This document shows, in pieces, positions 56,783 to 64,000 of a stretch of DNA of 64,000 nucleotides. The position numbers were made by a program, and so were the translations under genes. Source of the stretch: Prado023 sp963777855 (GTDB taxonomy: Bacteria; Actinomycetota; Actinomycetes; S36-B12; CAIYMF01). Positions within the stretch are counted from its first letter, which is position 1; every line of letters starts with the position of its first letter. The notes under the pieces were generated by a model, which was not told the origin of the DNA, made no database searches, and saw nothing but the letters and a program-made list of their open reading frames with translations. The stretch lies in the NCBI GenBank assembly GCA_963777855.1, contig CAVZRW010000013.1, positions 186,001 to 250,000 on the forward strand, given 5' to 3'.

Positions 56783-57580
56783 TCAGCGCAGGGCGCTCAC
56801 GAGCGCGGTGAGGATCGGGGCGACCACCAGTGCGGGCAGCAGGTCGCCGACGGGGACGGGGCGGATGCGCAGCAGGCGCAGCGAGATCCCGACGAGCAGC
56901 AGCCCGCCGGTGGCTGTGAGCAGGGCGATCTGGCCGTCGGTGAGCACCGAGCCGAGTGCCCAACCGACGAGGGTCAGCGTGCCCTGGTAGACCCCGACAG
57001 CCAGGGCGCTGGCGGCCACGCCCCACCCCAGGGTGGCAGCGAAGGCGATCGAGGCGAATCCGTCGAGCACCGACTTGAGGGCCAACTGGTCGATGCCCAG
57101 GCCGAGGCCGTCGGAGAGGCTGCCGAGGATCGCCAGCGGGCCCACGCAGAACACCAGCGAGGCGGTCACGAAGCCCTCCACGAAGGTGGAGTCGCGCGGC
57201 GCGCTCGGATCGGGGTCGGCCAGGGAGCCGTCCACCTCGACGTCCGTGGGCCCCGCCGGCCCGCCGCGCCCGTCGAGCCGGCGGCGGATCGCCTCGCCCA
57301 CCCCCTCCAGGCGGGCCTCGATCTGCAGCAGGGAGCCGAGGATGCCCCCGATGAGTACCGAGCCGAGCACGATCAGGACCCCGGCGGCCCCCACCTCGGC
57401 GCGCACGGCCGGATCGAGTACCGCCGCAGCAGACAGAGCCGCGACCAGCAGCACCACGAGGCCCAGCCCGTCGGTGACCACGTCGCGGGTGCGCTGCGGC
57501 AGGCGGTGGCCCAGCGCCACGCCGATCGCCGAGCCCACCAGGATCGCGACGATGTTGATGATCGTGCCGAGGCCGATCAC
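56783..57580 (-). CDS. DUF554 family membrane protein
   Basis: About 265 residues with seven or so membrane helices. The N-terminus GLGTIINIVAILVGSAIGVALGHRLPQR and the middle FVEGFVTASLVFCVGPLAILGSLSDGLGLG with SVLDGFASIAFAATLGWGVAAS are characteristic of DUF554 (YdfK-like) proteins, of unknown function. A hydrophilic loop (about 120-160) is Gly/Pro/Asp-rich. The GTG at 57580 is chosen for the family N-terminus; the open frame reaches 50 codons further upstream without similarity. Confidence 0.88.
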   Translation of the reverse strand: MIGLGTIINIVAILVGSAIGVALGHRLPQRTRDVVTDGLGLVVLLVAALSAAAVLDPAVRAEVGAAGVLIVLGSVLIGGILGSLLQIEARLEGVGEAIRRRLDGRGGPAGPTDVEVDGSLADPDPSAPRDSTFVEGFVTASLVFCVGPLAILGSLSDGLGLGIDQLALKSVLDGFASIAFAATLGWGVAASALAVGVYQGTLTLVGWALGSVLTDGQIALLTATGGLLLVGISLRLLRIRPVPVGDLLPALVVAPILTALVSALR

Positions 57581-57839
57581 CGGCGGATCCCGTGCCGTCT
57601 CGCGTGGCCGGTGGGCAGTGCGGGCGGGCAGGTCAGCCGGCACGCTGTCCGGGCTGTCGGATCCCGCGCGCGGGCGGGGTATCGCCATGTGCCCCGCCTC
57701 CGCGTGGTGCGCACCGCGAGCCCTGCTCACCGGGTGAGTGCGTCAACGGAGTCCCAGTCACCGGGCGGGGCGTGCTGTGGGGCCCGCTGAGAGAGCGGGG
57801 CGCACCGTGATCTGCGCTCAGTGGCCCGCGCCACCCGCG
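57581..57839. other. Intergenic region upstream of DUF554 with degenerate repeats
   Basis: This is sequence between the thioesterase and DUF554 genes. It contains scattered GCTCACCGG and AGTCACCGG words (for example near 57727 and 57757) that look like decayed copies of the adjoining 30-base repeat. Open frames on both strands here are repeat-driven and not convincing as genes. Confidence 0.5.
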
Positions 57840-58049
57840 GTGGCCGCGCAGCGGGCCGCGCGTAGGGCGGTGCCGGCTCGTCGGGCCGCGCGTACGGCGG
57901 TGACTGCTCGTCGGCTCGTGCCCAACGTGGTGCCGGCTCATCGGGCCGCGCGTACCGCGGTGCCGGCTCACCGGGCCGTGCCCAACGTGGTGCCGGCTCG
58001 TCGGGCCGCGCGTTCTGCGGTGCCCGCTCACCGGACCGCGCGCACCGTG
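57840..58049. repeat. 30-bp minisatellite, seven units
   Basis: Seven head-to-tail 30-base units begin at 57840, 57870, 57900, 57930, 57960, 57990 and 58020. Most start GTGCCGGCTC and continue (G/A/C)TCGGGCCG; units 3 and 5 share a different second half (CCCAACGTG), so there are at least two alternating subtypes. An eighth, partial unit from 58050 contains the thioesterase stop codon, so the array directly follows that gene. It translates as 10-residue repeats in every frame because 30 is divisible by three. Confidence 0.85.
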
Positions 58050-58057
58050 GTGCTCGC

Positions 58058-58594
58058 TCACCGGTCGCGCAGCAGGCAGGTCAGCCGTGCGGTGCACACG
58101 GGCGCGCCACCCTCGTCGGTGATGCTGATCGCGTAGGACGCGACCGTGCGCCCCAGGACCAACGGCGTGGCTGTGCCGATCACGTAGCCCTCGCGCATGG
58201 CCTTGTGGTGGGTGCAGTTCAACTCGAGGCCCAGGGCGATCCGGTCGGGTCCGGCGTGCAGAGCCGAGGCGATCGATCCGACCGACTCGGCCAGGACGGC
58301 CGAGGCGCCGCCGTGAAGCAGTCCGTAGGGCTGGGTGTTGCCCACGACGGGCATGCGCGCCACTGTGCGCTGAGCCCCGACCTCGATCAGCTCGATACCC
58401 ATGTGGTCGGGGAGCGCGCCCAGGCCGAGGTGGCGAAGCGCTTCGACGACCGCGAGCTCGGACTCGCTCGTCGGCAGGATGGGTCCCGTCAGTGGTGTCG
58501 CCGCGGGGTCCGTCGCCGGGCTCTGGGAGGACGGGACGGAGGGGCCCGCGGTGGAGGGGTCGGGCTGGGAGGCCTGCGGGGAGTCGCTGGACAT
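58058..58594 (-). CDS. Hotdog-fold thioesterase, PaaI type
   Basis: The 178-residue protein has a 45-residue Ser/Pro/Thr-rich N-terminus, then a PaaI/YdiI-like hotdog domain: LGALPDHMGIELIEVGAQRT, NTQPYGLLHGGASAVLAESVG (the His-Gly-Gly and catalytic acidic residue region), ALGLELNCTHHKAMREGYV and GRTVASYAISITDEGGAPVC. Such enzymes hydrolyse acyl-CoA esters, often aromatic ones; the exact substrate is unknown. The ATG is preceded at six bases by TACGCT (complement of 58601-58606), a leaderless arrangement. The stop lies inside the last unit of the 30-bp repeat array. Confidence 0.87.
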   Translation of the reverse strand: MSSDSPQASQPDPSTAGPSVPSSQSPATDPAATPLTGPILPTSESELAVVEALRHLGLGALPDHMGIELIEVGAQRTVARMPVVGNTQPYGLLHGGASAVLAESVGSIASALHAGPDRIALGLELNCTHHKAMREGYVIGTATPLVLGRTVASYAISITDEGGAPVCTARLTCLLRDR

Positions 58595-58600
58595 GCCCGC

Positions 58601-58606
58601 AGCGTA
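58601..58606 (-). promoter_or_regulatory. -10 element, leaderless thioesterase gene
   Basis: On the minus strand TACGCT ends six bases before the ATG, with no ribosome-binding site between. Confidence 0.5.
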
Positions 58607-58678
58607 GCCACCCGGCCCATCCCCGCCGCCACCCCCGCCCCCAAGCCCCGCCTCACGCCGCCCCCCGCCCCGCGCCCC

Positions 58679-58767
58679 GCCCGCCGCCCCCGGCCCCGCC
58701 GCCCCCGGCCCGCCGCCCCCGCCCCGCCGCCCCCGGCCCCGCCGCCCCCGGCCCCGCCGCCCCCCGG
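58679..58767. repeat. C-rich 15-bp tandem repeat
   Basis: About six imperfect copies of CCCCGCCGCCCCCGG run head to tail. The opposite strand is correspondingly G-rich and could form G-quadruplexes. It lies between the divergent thioesterase and polA genes. Confidence 0.7.
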
Positions 58768-58799
58768 CTGCCCATGCGCTCGCCGCGAGGGCCGTGTTC

Positions 58800-58846
58800 G
58801 GGATCGGCCATCCTGTGTGCACGATCCGCCGCATCTGGCCGATCCC
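58800..58846. repeat. Inverted repeat upstream of polA
   Basis: GGGATCGGCCA (58800-58810) and TGGCCGATCCC (58836-58846) are perfect 11-base arms around 25 bases. The position, 160 bases before polA and upstream of its promoter, would fit an operator or a terminator; no known regulator site is recognised. Confidence 0.5.
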
Positions 58847-58994
58847 GCACCAAGATCGGCAGTAAGCGCGCGACGGGCCCGCGTGGCGGCGGGCGGGAAC
58901 CGGGCGACGGGCCCGCCGCCATACTGGGACGGCGATTCCGATTCCCGGGTGGGGATCCGCCGGGCAGCCGCGCCCCGGGGTTCGCCGGCGCCCG

Positions 58995-59000
58995 TAGGAT
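58995..59000 (+). promoter_or_regulatory. -10 element, leaderless polA
   Basis: TAGGAT ends six bases before the polA GTG at 59007, with no ribosome-binding site between. Confidence 0.55.
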
Positions 59001-59006
59001 CGGGCG

Positions 59007-61841
59007 GTGACCGCCTCGCAGCCCACCCGCCCCCGACTGCTGCTCCTGGACGGCCACTCGCTGGCCTACCGCGCCTTCTACGCCCTGCCCGTGGAGAACT
59101 TCTCCACGACCACCGGCCAGCCCACGAACGCCGTCTACGGGTTCACGTCCATGCTCATCAACGCCCTGCGCGACGAGGTGCCCACCCACGTGGCGGTCGC
59201 GTTCGACGTCTCGCGCACCACGTTTCGCACCGAGAGGTTCCCCGAGTACAAGGCCAACCGGGCCAGCTCGCCCGAGCCGTTCCGCGGCCAGGTCGCGCTG
59301 ATCCAGGAGGTGCTGGCCGCGATGGGGATCCCGGCCATCGAGGTCGACGGGTACGAGGCCGACGACGTGATCGCCACGCTGGCCCGGGAGGCCGGGGCGC
59401 AGGGCTTCGAGACTCTGATCATCACCGGCGACCGGGACACCTTCCAGCTGGTCGACGCCGACACCACCGTGCTCTACCCGCGCAAGGGGGTCTCGGACCT
59501 GGCCCGGATGACCCCGGAGGCGGTGCTGGCCAAGTACGGCCTCACGCCCGCCCAGTACCCGGACTTCGCCGCCCTGCGCGGGGACCCCAGCGACAACCTG
59601 CCCTCGGTGCCCAGCGTGGGGGAGAAGACAGCCACCAAGTGGATCACCCAGTACGGCAGCCTGGCGGAGCTGATCCGAAGCGCCGACCAGGTGCCCGGCA
59701 AGGTCGGCGAGGCCCTGCGCGCCCACATCGGCCAGATCGAGACCAACCGCGCGCTGACCGAGCTGGTGCGTGACGTGCCGCTGCCCGTGGCCCTGGAGGA
59801 CACCGTCCGCCGGCCGTTCGAGCGCGCGCAGGTGCACGAGGTGTTCGACGCCCTGCAGTTCCGGGTGCTGCGCGACCGGCTGTTCGAGTACCTGCCCGAC
59901 GACGCCGCCAAGGCCGGGCCCGCGGTCTCGCCCCCGGTGGCGGTCCGGCTCGCCGGACCCGGTGAGGTCGGCCCCTGGCTGGCGTCCGCGGGCTCGCCGG
60001 TCGCGGTCACCGTGCGCGGGACGTGGGGGGCTGGGACAGGCAGCGTGACGGGCTTGGGCCTGGCCGCCCCCAGCGGTCCCGCCCTCGTCATCGACGTCGA
60101 CGCCCTGCCAGACCCCGCTCCCGAGCACTCGGCCACCCCCACCGAGTCCACCACCCCCAGCCCGGTCACCCCCGGCCCGGCCACCCCCGGCTCGGTCACC
60201 CCCGGCCCGGCCACCCCCGGCCCGGTCACCCCCACCCCCGGCCCCGCCCGGGACCCCCTCGCCGACGACGCCGCGGCGCTGCGGGCGTGGTTCGCCGACG
60301 CCGCCGTGGGCAAGGTGCTGCACGACGCGAACGGCCCGATGCTGGCCCTGCGCGCGCACGGCTGGCCGCTGGCCGGGCTCGCGGGGGACACGGCCCTGGC
60401 CGCGTACGTGGTGCTGCCCGGCCAGCGCAGCTTCGACCTCATCGACCTGGTGCCCCGGTTCCTGCACCGGGACCTGCCGACGGTCGAGGACCCGCAGGAG
60501 CAGCTCAGCCTCGACGGGGTCGTGGAGTCCGAGGCCCTCGAGCAGCTCGGCGTGCAGGCCCGGGCCACGCTCGACCTGCACGAGGTCCTGCTGCTTGAGG
60601 TGGCCCGTCGTGGGGGCGCCGCGCTGCTCGCCGAGGTCGAGCTGCCGCTGGTGCCCCTCATCGTGGTGATGGAGGCCACGGGGATCGCGGTCGACCTCCC
60701 GCTGCTGCGCGCCCTCGAGGGCGAGTTCGCCGTGGACGTGGCCGCCGCCCAGGCCGACGCCCACGCCATCGTGGGGCGCACCTTCAACCTCGGTTCGCCC
60801 AAGCAGCTGCAGGAGGTGCTCTTCGACGAGCTCGGCCTGCCCAAGACCAAGCGGATCAAGACCGGCTACACCACTGACGCCGATGCGCTGACCACCCTGT
60901 ACGCGACGACTGGCCACCCGGTGCTCGAGGCTCTGCTGCGCTTCCGGGACGCCTCCCGGCTGCGCCAGACCGTCGCGGGCCTCATCCCGCTGGCCGACGC
61001 GAACAGCCGGGTGCACACCACCTTCAACCAGACGGTCGCCGCGACCGGACGGCTGTCGAGCACCGACCCGAACCTGCAGAACATCCCGATCCGCACCGAG
61101 GCCGGCCGCCGGATCCGCGAGGCCTTCGTCGTGGGCGAGGGCTTCGAGTCGCTGATGACGGCCGACTACTCGCAGATCGAGATGCGGATCATGGCCCACC
61201 TGTGCGAGGACGAGGCGCTGATCGAGGCGTTCGCCTCCGGTGAGGACCTGCACACCACCGTCGCCTCCCGGGTGTTCGGCGTGCCCCCGGAGTCGGTCGA
61301 CCCGGAGATGCGCCGCAAGATCAAGGCCATGTCCTACGGGCTGGCCTACGGCCTGAGCGCCTTCGGCCTCGGCCAACAGCTGGGCATCGACCCGGGTGAG
61401 GCGCGCCGGCTCATGGACGAGTACTTCCAACGCTTCGGCGGGGTGCGCGACTACCTGACCGGCGTCGTGGAGCAGGCCCGCCTGACCGGGTACACCGAGA
61501 CGCTGCTGGGCCGCCGGCGCTACCTGCCGGACCTGACCAGCGACAACCGGCAGCGTCGCGAGATGGCCGAGCGGATGGCGCTCAACGCCCCCATCCAGGG
61601 TTCGGCGGCCGACATCATCAAGGTGGCGATGCTGCGCACGGACGCCGCCCTGGCCGCGCAGGGCCTGGCCTCGCGGCTGCTGCTGCAGGTCCACGACGAA
61701 CTGGTCCTCGAGATCGCCCCGGGGGAGGCCGATGCTGTTGCTGAGGTGGTCCGCGGCGCGATGTCCGGGGCCGTGGAGCTCTCGGTTGCCCTCGACGTGT
61801 CGGTGGGTGTGGGAGCCTCCTGGCAGGATGCCGCGCACTAG
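59007..61841 (+). CDS. polA: DNA polymerase I
   Basis: The 944-residue protein has all three Pol I regions. The 5'-3' exonuclease (about 1-290) has LLLDGHSLAYRAFYALP, YEADDVIATLA and ITGDRDTFQLVD. The middle 3'-5' exonuclease-like domain lacks the usual catalytic DxE pattern and carries a Pro/Thr-rich insertion (about residues 370-410, with VTPGPATPG repeats), so proofreading is probably absent, as in other actinobacteria. The polymerase domain has ATGRLSSTDPNLQNIPIR, motif A ADYSQIEMRIMAHL, the O-helix region RRKIKAMSYGLAYGLSAFGL and motif C QVHDELVLE. The GTG start is leaderless-type. Confidence 0.96.
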   Translation: MTASQPTRPRLLLLDGHSLAYRAFYALPVENFSTTTGQPTNAVYGFTSMLINALRDEVPTHVAVAFDVSRTTFRTERFPEYKANRASSPEPFRGQVALIQEVLAAMGIPAIEVDGYEADDVIATLAREAGAQGFETLIITGDRDTFQLVDADTTVLYPRKGVSDLARMTPEAVLAKYGLTPAQYPDFAALRGDPSDNLPSVPSVGEKTATKWITQYGSLAELIRSADQVPGKVGEALRAHIGQIETNRALTELVRDVPLPVALEDTVRRPFERAQVHEVFDALQFRVLRDRLFEYLPDDAAKAGPAVSPPVAVRLAGPGEVGPWLASAGSPVAVTVRGTWGAGTGSVTGLGLAAPSGPALVIDVDALPDPAPEHSATPTESTTPSPVTPGPATPGSVTPGPATPGPVTPTPGPARDPLADDAAALRAWFADAAVGKVLHDANGPMLALRAHGWPLAGLAGDTALAAYVVLPGQRSFDLIDLVPRFLHRDLPTVEDPQEQLSLDGVVESEALEQLGVQARATLDLHEVLLLEVARRGGAALLAEVELPLVPLIVVMEATGIAVDLPLLRALEGEFAVDVAAAQADAHAIVGRTFNLGSPKQLQEVLFDELGLPKTKRIKTGYTTDADALTTLYATTGHPVLEALLRFRDASRLRQTVAGLIPLADANSRVHTTFNQTVAATGRLSSTDPNLQNIPIRTEAGRRIREAFVVGEGFESLMTADYSQIEMRIMAHLCEDEALIEAFASGEDLHTTVASRVFGVPPESVDPEMRRKIKAMSYGLAYGLSAFGLGQQLGIDPGEARRLMDEYFQRFGGVRDYLTGVVEQARLTGYTETLLGRRRYLPDLTSDNRQRREMAERMALNAPIQGSAADIIKVAMLRTDAALAAQGLASRLLLQVHDELVLEIAPGEADAVAEVVRGAMSGAVELSVALDVSVGVGASWQDAAH

Positions 61842-61914
61842 CCTCACTGTCGGTGCCCGTCAGCGCACGCTGCGTGGAGCTCGCGGGGGGCGTCCGCGGG
61901 GAAGGAGGTCAGTG

Positions 61915-62961
61915 GTGAGCCGGTGGTCGACGGGTCGTGCCGGACGCTGGCTGCTGCGCCTGGCCGTCGCCCTGGGCCTGCTGCTGGTCGTGGCCGCTCC
62001 CGTGCTGAGGTTCTGGGTGACCCCCCTGCTGGCCCAGTCGCCGCCCCCCCAGGGCCAGCCCGCCACGTCGACCACCACGACCACCGGCACGATCACCTCG
62101 CTGTTCAACCTCGAGACCGGCACCGCGAGCCCGGCCCTGCAGCCCATCCCGGTGACGACCACCGTCTCCACGACGGTCGACCCCGTGGCCAGCGCCGCCG
62201 CGGGGGCCGAGGGCGCCAACGTGACGGTCTCCGACACCACCACCCGGACCGCCACCGACGACGGTCGGCTCATCGCCGAGCTCACCTACCGGCTGGCTGC
62301 CGACCGGCACACCCAGGCCCTGGTCGACTGCTGCGGGGCCCAGGTGGGCGGGGTGACGCCGAGCGCCATGGCCGGCGCCGGCAGTCCGCTCCGGTTGCCC
62401 TGGTTCGTTCCGCAGGCGCCGTACCCCTACTTCGACGTGACCCTGCTGGCACCGGTGAGCATGCCCTACATCGGTCGGGACCGGGTCGGCGACCTCGACG
62501 CCATGAAGTTCCAGCAGGCCCTTCCGGCCACTGCCGTGGGCACCGTGCCGGTGCCCGGCGCGCTGGTCGGCTCGGAGCAGCAGACAGTCGTGCTCACCCG
62601 GACCCACAGCGTCACCCGCACCCTCTGGGTCGACCCGACCACGGGCATCGTGCTGCGCACCGCCGACCGGGTTCGGGACTCCCTGCGCGACGCAGCCGGC
62701 AAGGACGTGGTCACGCTGCTGTCGATGTCCACCGCGAGCCCCACCACCGAGGTCGACGCGCGTGTTGCGGCCGCCCGCGAGGAGGCAGCGCCCGTGCTGT
62801 GGGCGCACTCCTACGGTCCGGCCCTGTGCCTGGGCCTGGGCCTCACGCTGCTGGCCCTCGCGCTGGTGGCTGGCGCCCTGCGCACGCGCTCCCGGCGGAT
62901 CGAGCAGGACTTCCCCGACGAGTGGGCCACCTTCGACGACCTCAAGGAGATCGTGGACTGA
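61915..62961 (+). CDS. DUF3068/PorA family membrane protein
   Basis: The 348-residue protein has a signal-anchor helix (LLRLAVALGLLLVVAAPVLRFWVTP), a large extracytoplasmic beta-rich domain, and a C-terminal membrane helix (LCLGLGLTLLALALVAGAL) before a short acidic cytoplasmic tail. DUF3068 signatures are SDTTTRTATDDGRLIAELTYRLA, PYFDVTLLAPVSMPYIGRD and TRTLWVDPTTGIVLRTADRV. The family is widespread in actinobacteria; its role is unknown. The GTG at 61915 lies six bases after GAAGGAGG, and one at 61912 is also possible. Confidence 0.85.
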   Translation: MSRWSTGRAGRWLLRLAVALGLLLVVAAPVLRFWVTPLLAQSPPPQGQPATSTTTTTGTITSLFNLETGTASPALQPIPVTTTVSTTVDPVASAAAGAEGANVTVSDTTTRTATDDGRLIAELTYRLAADRHTQALVDCCGAQVGGVTPSAMAGAGSPLRLPWFVPQAPYPYFDVTLLAPVSMPYIGRDRVGDLDAMKFQQALPATAVGTVPVPGALVGSEQQTVVLTRTHSVTRTLWVDPTTGIVLRTADRVRDSLRDAAGKDVVTLLSMSTASPTTEVDARVAAAREEAAPVLWAHSYGPALCLGLGLTLLALALVAGALRTRSRRIEQDFPDEWATFDDLKEIVD

Positions 62962-62971
62962 GCCGGGCGGA

Positions 62972-63019
62972 CCGGGACCGCCCACGGGACCCGGGACCGC
63001 CCACGGGACCCGGGACCGC
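62972..63019. repeat. 19-bp direct repeats after the DUF3068 gene
   Basis: CCGGGACCGCCCACGGGAC occurs at 62972-62990 and 62991-63009, with a 10-base third start at 63010-63019. It fills part of the 140-base gap before the next gene. Confidence 0.75.
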
Positions 63020-63101
63020 TCCGAGGCCGACGCCGCGACCCGTCGCGGTCCCGCCGCCCGATTGCGCGCGCGAGGCGCCGGGGCCTGCCACACTTCGCCG
63101 C

Positions 63102-64000
63102 GTGACCAAGCCGATCCGTGGTTCCGTGGCCGTATGCCTGCTCGCCCTGCTCGCCTCCGCCTGCTCCAGTTCCGAGCCGACTGCCGTGAGCAAGGTGCGC
63201 GACCCCAGCAACGACGTGGCGTTCACCGACTGCGCCGACACCTGCAGCGGGACGCTGAACGGCGCCGAGTACGACATCCTGCTGCCCGACACCTGGAACG
63301 GCACGCTGCTGCTGTACAGCCACGGCTACCGCTCAGCCAGCCCCCAGCCACCGGACTTCACCCCGGTCTCCACCGCTGCCGAGCCCGCCCCGGGCTACTC
63401 CAGCGGTGAGACCGCCCTGGCCGATGCCCTGCTGGCCAAGGGCTACGCGCTGGCCGGATCGGGGTACGCCAGCAACGGCTGGGCGGTCGAGGACGGCGTG
63501 AAGGCGGCCAACGACCTCTACGGGCTGTTCAAGGACTCCGTGGGGGAGCCCAATCGCGTCTACGTCTGGGGCGACAGCCTCGGGGGCCTGATCACCCAGG
63601 AGGTCGCCGAGCAGCACCCCGAGTGGGTGGACGGCGCCGCGCCGCTGTGCGGGGTGCACGCCGGCCTGGTGCCCAACATGAACCTCGGCCTCGACCTGGC
63701 CACCGGGATCCAGGCACTGATCGACCCCGCCTTCAAGACCCACGGCTACAGCTCGATCGACGAGGCCAACGCCGCCTGGACCTCGGCGGCCAAGGCCCTG
63801 GTCGACGCGGCCGCCGACGTCCAGGGCGGGGGTACCGCCAAGGTGCTGGCCCTCGGGGCGCTGGTCGACGCCGCACCGCAGACCAAGACCTACGACGCCT
63901 CGACCATCGAGTCACGGGTCCGGGGCACGGTCGAGGCGGTGCTCACCGGCCTGGGCTTCAGCACGTTCGGTCGCTACGACGTGGAGCAGCGCTACGGCGG
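63102..64000 (+). CDS. Lipoprotein alpha/beta hydrolase (3' end beyond window)
   Basis: About 300 codons are visible and the frame is still open at the window end. A GTG starts a lipoprotein signal (GSVAVCLLALLASA|C21). The mature part begins with a short Ser/Thr-rich stretch, then an alpha/beta-hydrolase core: YDILLPDTWNGTLLLYSHGY (oxyanion-hole HGY), a segment giving KGYALAGSGYASNGWAVEDG, and the nucleophile elbow YVWGDSLGGLITQEVAEQHP with Ser in GDSLGG. This resembles secreted tannase/feruloyl-esterase-like or S9-like hydrolases. The catalytic Asp/His lie outside. Substrate unknown. Confidence 0.8.
   Translation, partial: MTKPIRGSVAVCLLALLASACSSSEPTAVSKVRDPSNDVAFTDCADTCSGTLNGAEYDILLPDTWNGTLLLYSHGYRSASPQPPDFTPVSTAAEPAPGYSSGETALADALLAKGYALAGSGYASNGWAVEDGVKAANDLYGLFKDSVGEPNRVYVWGDSLGGLITQEVAEQHPEWVDGAAPLCGVHAGLVPNMNLGLDLATGIQALIDPAFKTHGYSSIDEANAAWTSAAKALVDAAADVQGGGTAKVLALGALVDAAPQTKTYDASTIESRVRGTVEAVLTGLGFSTFGRYDVEQRYG

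Noticed and set aside
57840..58049. CRISPR array
   Set aside because: Units are contiguous with no spacers, and no cas genes are nearby.
57633..58136. Arg/His-rich open frames on both strands through the 30-bp repeats
   Set aside because: They arise because a 30-base repeat keeps any frame open; they have no ribosome-binding site and no family resemblance.

Overview
The window is a GC-rich actinobacterial chromosome segment. The evidence is the conserved order ruvC-ruvA-ruvB-secD-secF-rel, the hisS-aspS and alaS-ruvX-mltG-aroE blocks, an ANTAR regulator of the PdtaR type, a PorA/DUF3068 protein, frequent GTG/TTG starts, TANNNT -10 boxes and several apparently leaderless genes. No genus can be named from the sequence alone.

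Layout. (1) 1-9.5 kb: the end of an HNH endonuclease gene, a LexA-type box, ruvCAB, secD, secF, rel (ppGpp) and a DUF349 gene. (2) 9.5-14.5 kb: a membrane-anchored cyclophilin, a metallo-beta-lactamase-fold hydrolase, hisS and aspS. (3) 14.5-20.8 kb: a copper pair (copC, copD-ctaG), a polytopic membrane protein, a GNAT acetyltransferase and rarA. (4) 20.8-21.7 kb: a broken FG-GAP-repeat fragment ending in a long inverted repeat. (5) 21.7-27.2 kb: small membrane protein gene, alaS, ruvX, mltG, aroE. (6) 27.3-44.8 kb: a complete-looking type IV pilus locus (DUF4388 protein, pilB, pilT, pilC, pilA, a membrane glycosyltransferase-like gene, three minor-pilin genes of pilV/pilW/pilX type, pilD, pilM, pilN, pilO, a pilP-like gene). 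(7) 44.9-49.7 kb: aroC-aroK-aroB, aroQ, efp, nusB. (8) 49.8-51.1 kb: a VOC protein, a tRNA with a CAA anticodon, pdtaR. (9) 51.3-56.6 kb: a full branched-chain amino acid ABC transporter (livK, H, M, G, F). (10) 56.8-64 kb: DUF554, a 30-bp minisatellite, a hotdog thioesterase, polA, a DUF3068 protein and the start of a lipoprotein alpha/beta hydrolase.

How the parts fit. The pilus locus sits between aroE and aroC, splitting a run of shikimate-pathway genes (aroE | pil | aroC-aroK-aroB-aroQ). RuvABC, RarA, RuvX and PolA give the window a strong DNA-repair flavour, and a LexA box precedes ruvC. Many genes are coupled through ATGA/GTGA overlaps.

Main caution. Single-base frameshifts are scattered through the window (secF, the MBL hydrolase, rarA, aroC, the VOC gene). 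They are extremely dense in parts of the pilus locus from about 30.5 to 44.7 kb: I infer more than 40 one-base gains or losses, while the protein sequence between them stays well conserved. I read these mainly as sequence or assembly error, but a real disabled locus cannot be excluded from one sequence. Coordinates of frameshifted genes run from the inferred real start to the inferred real stop.
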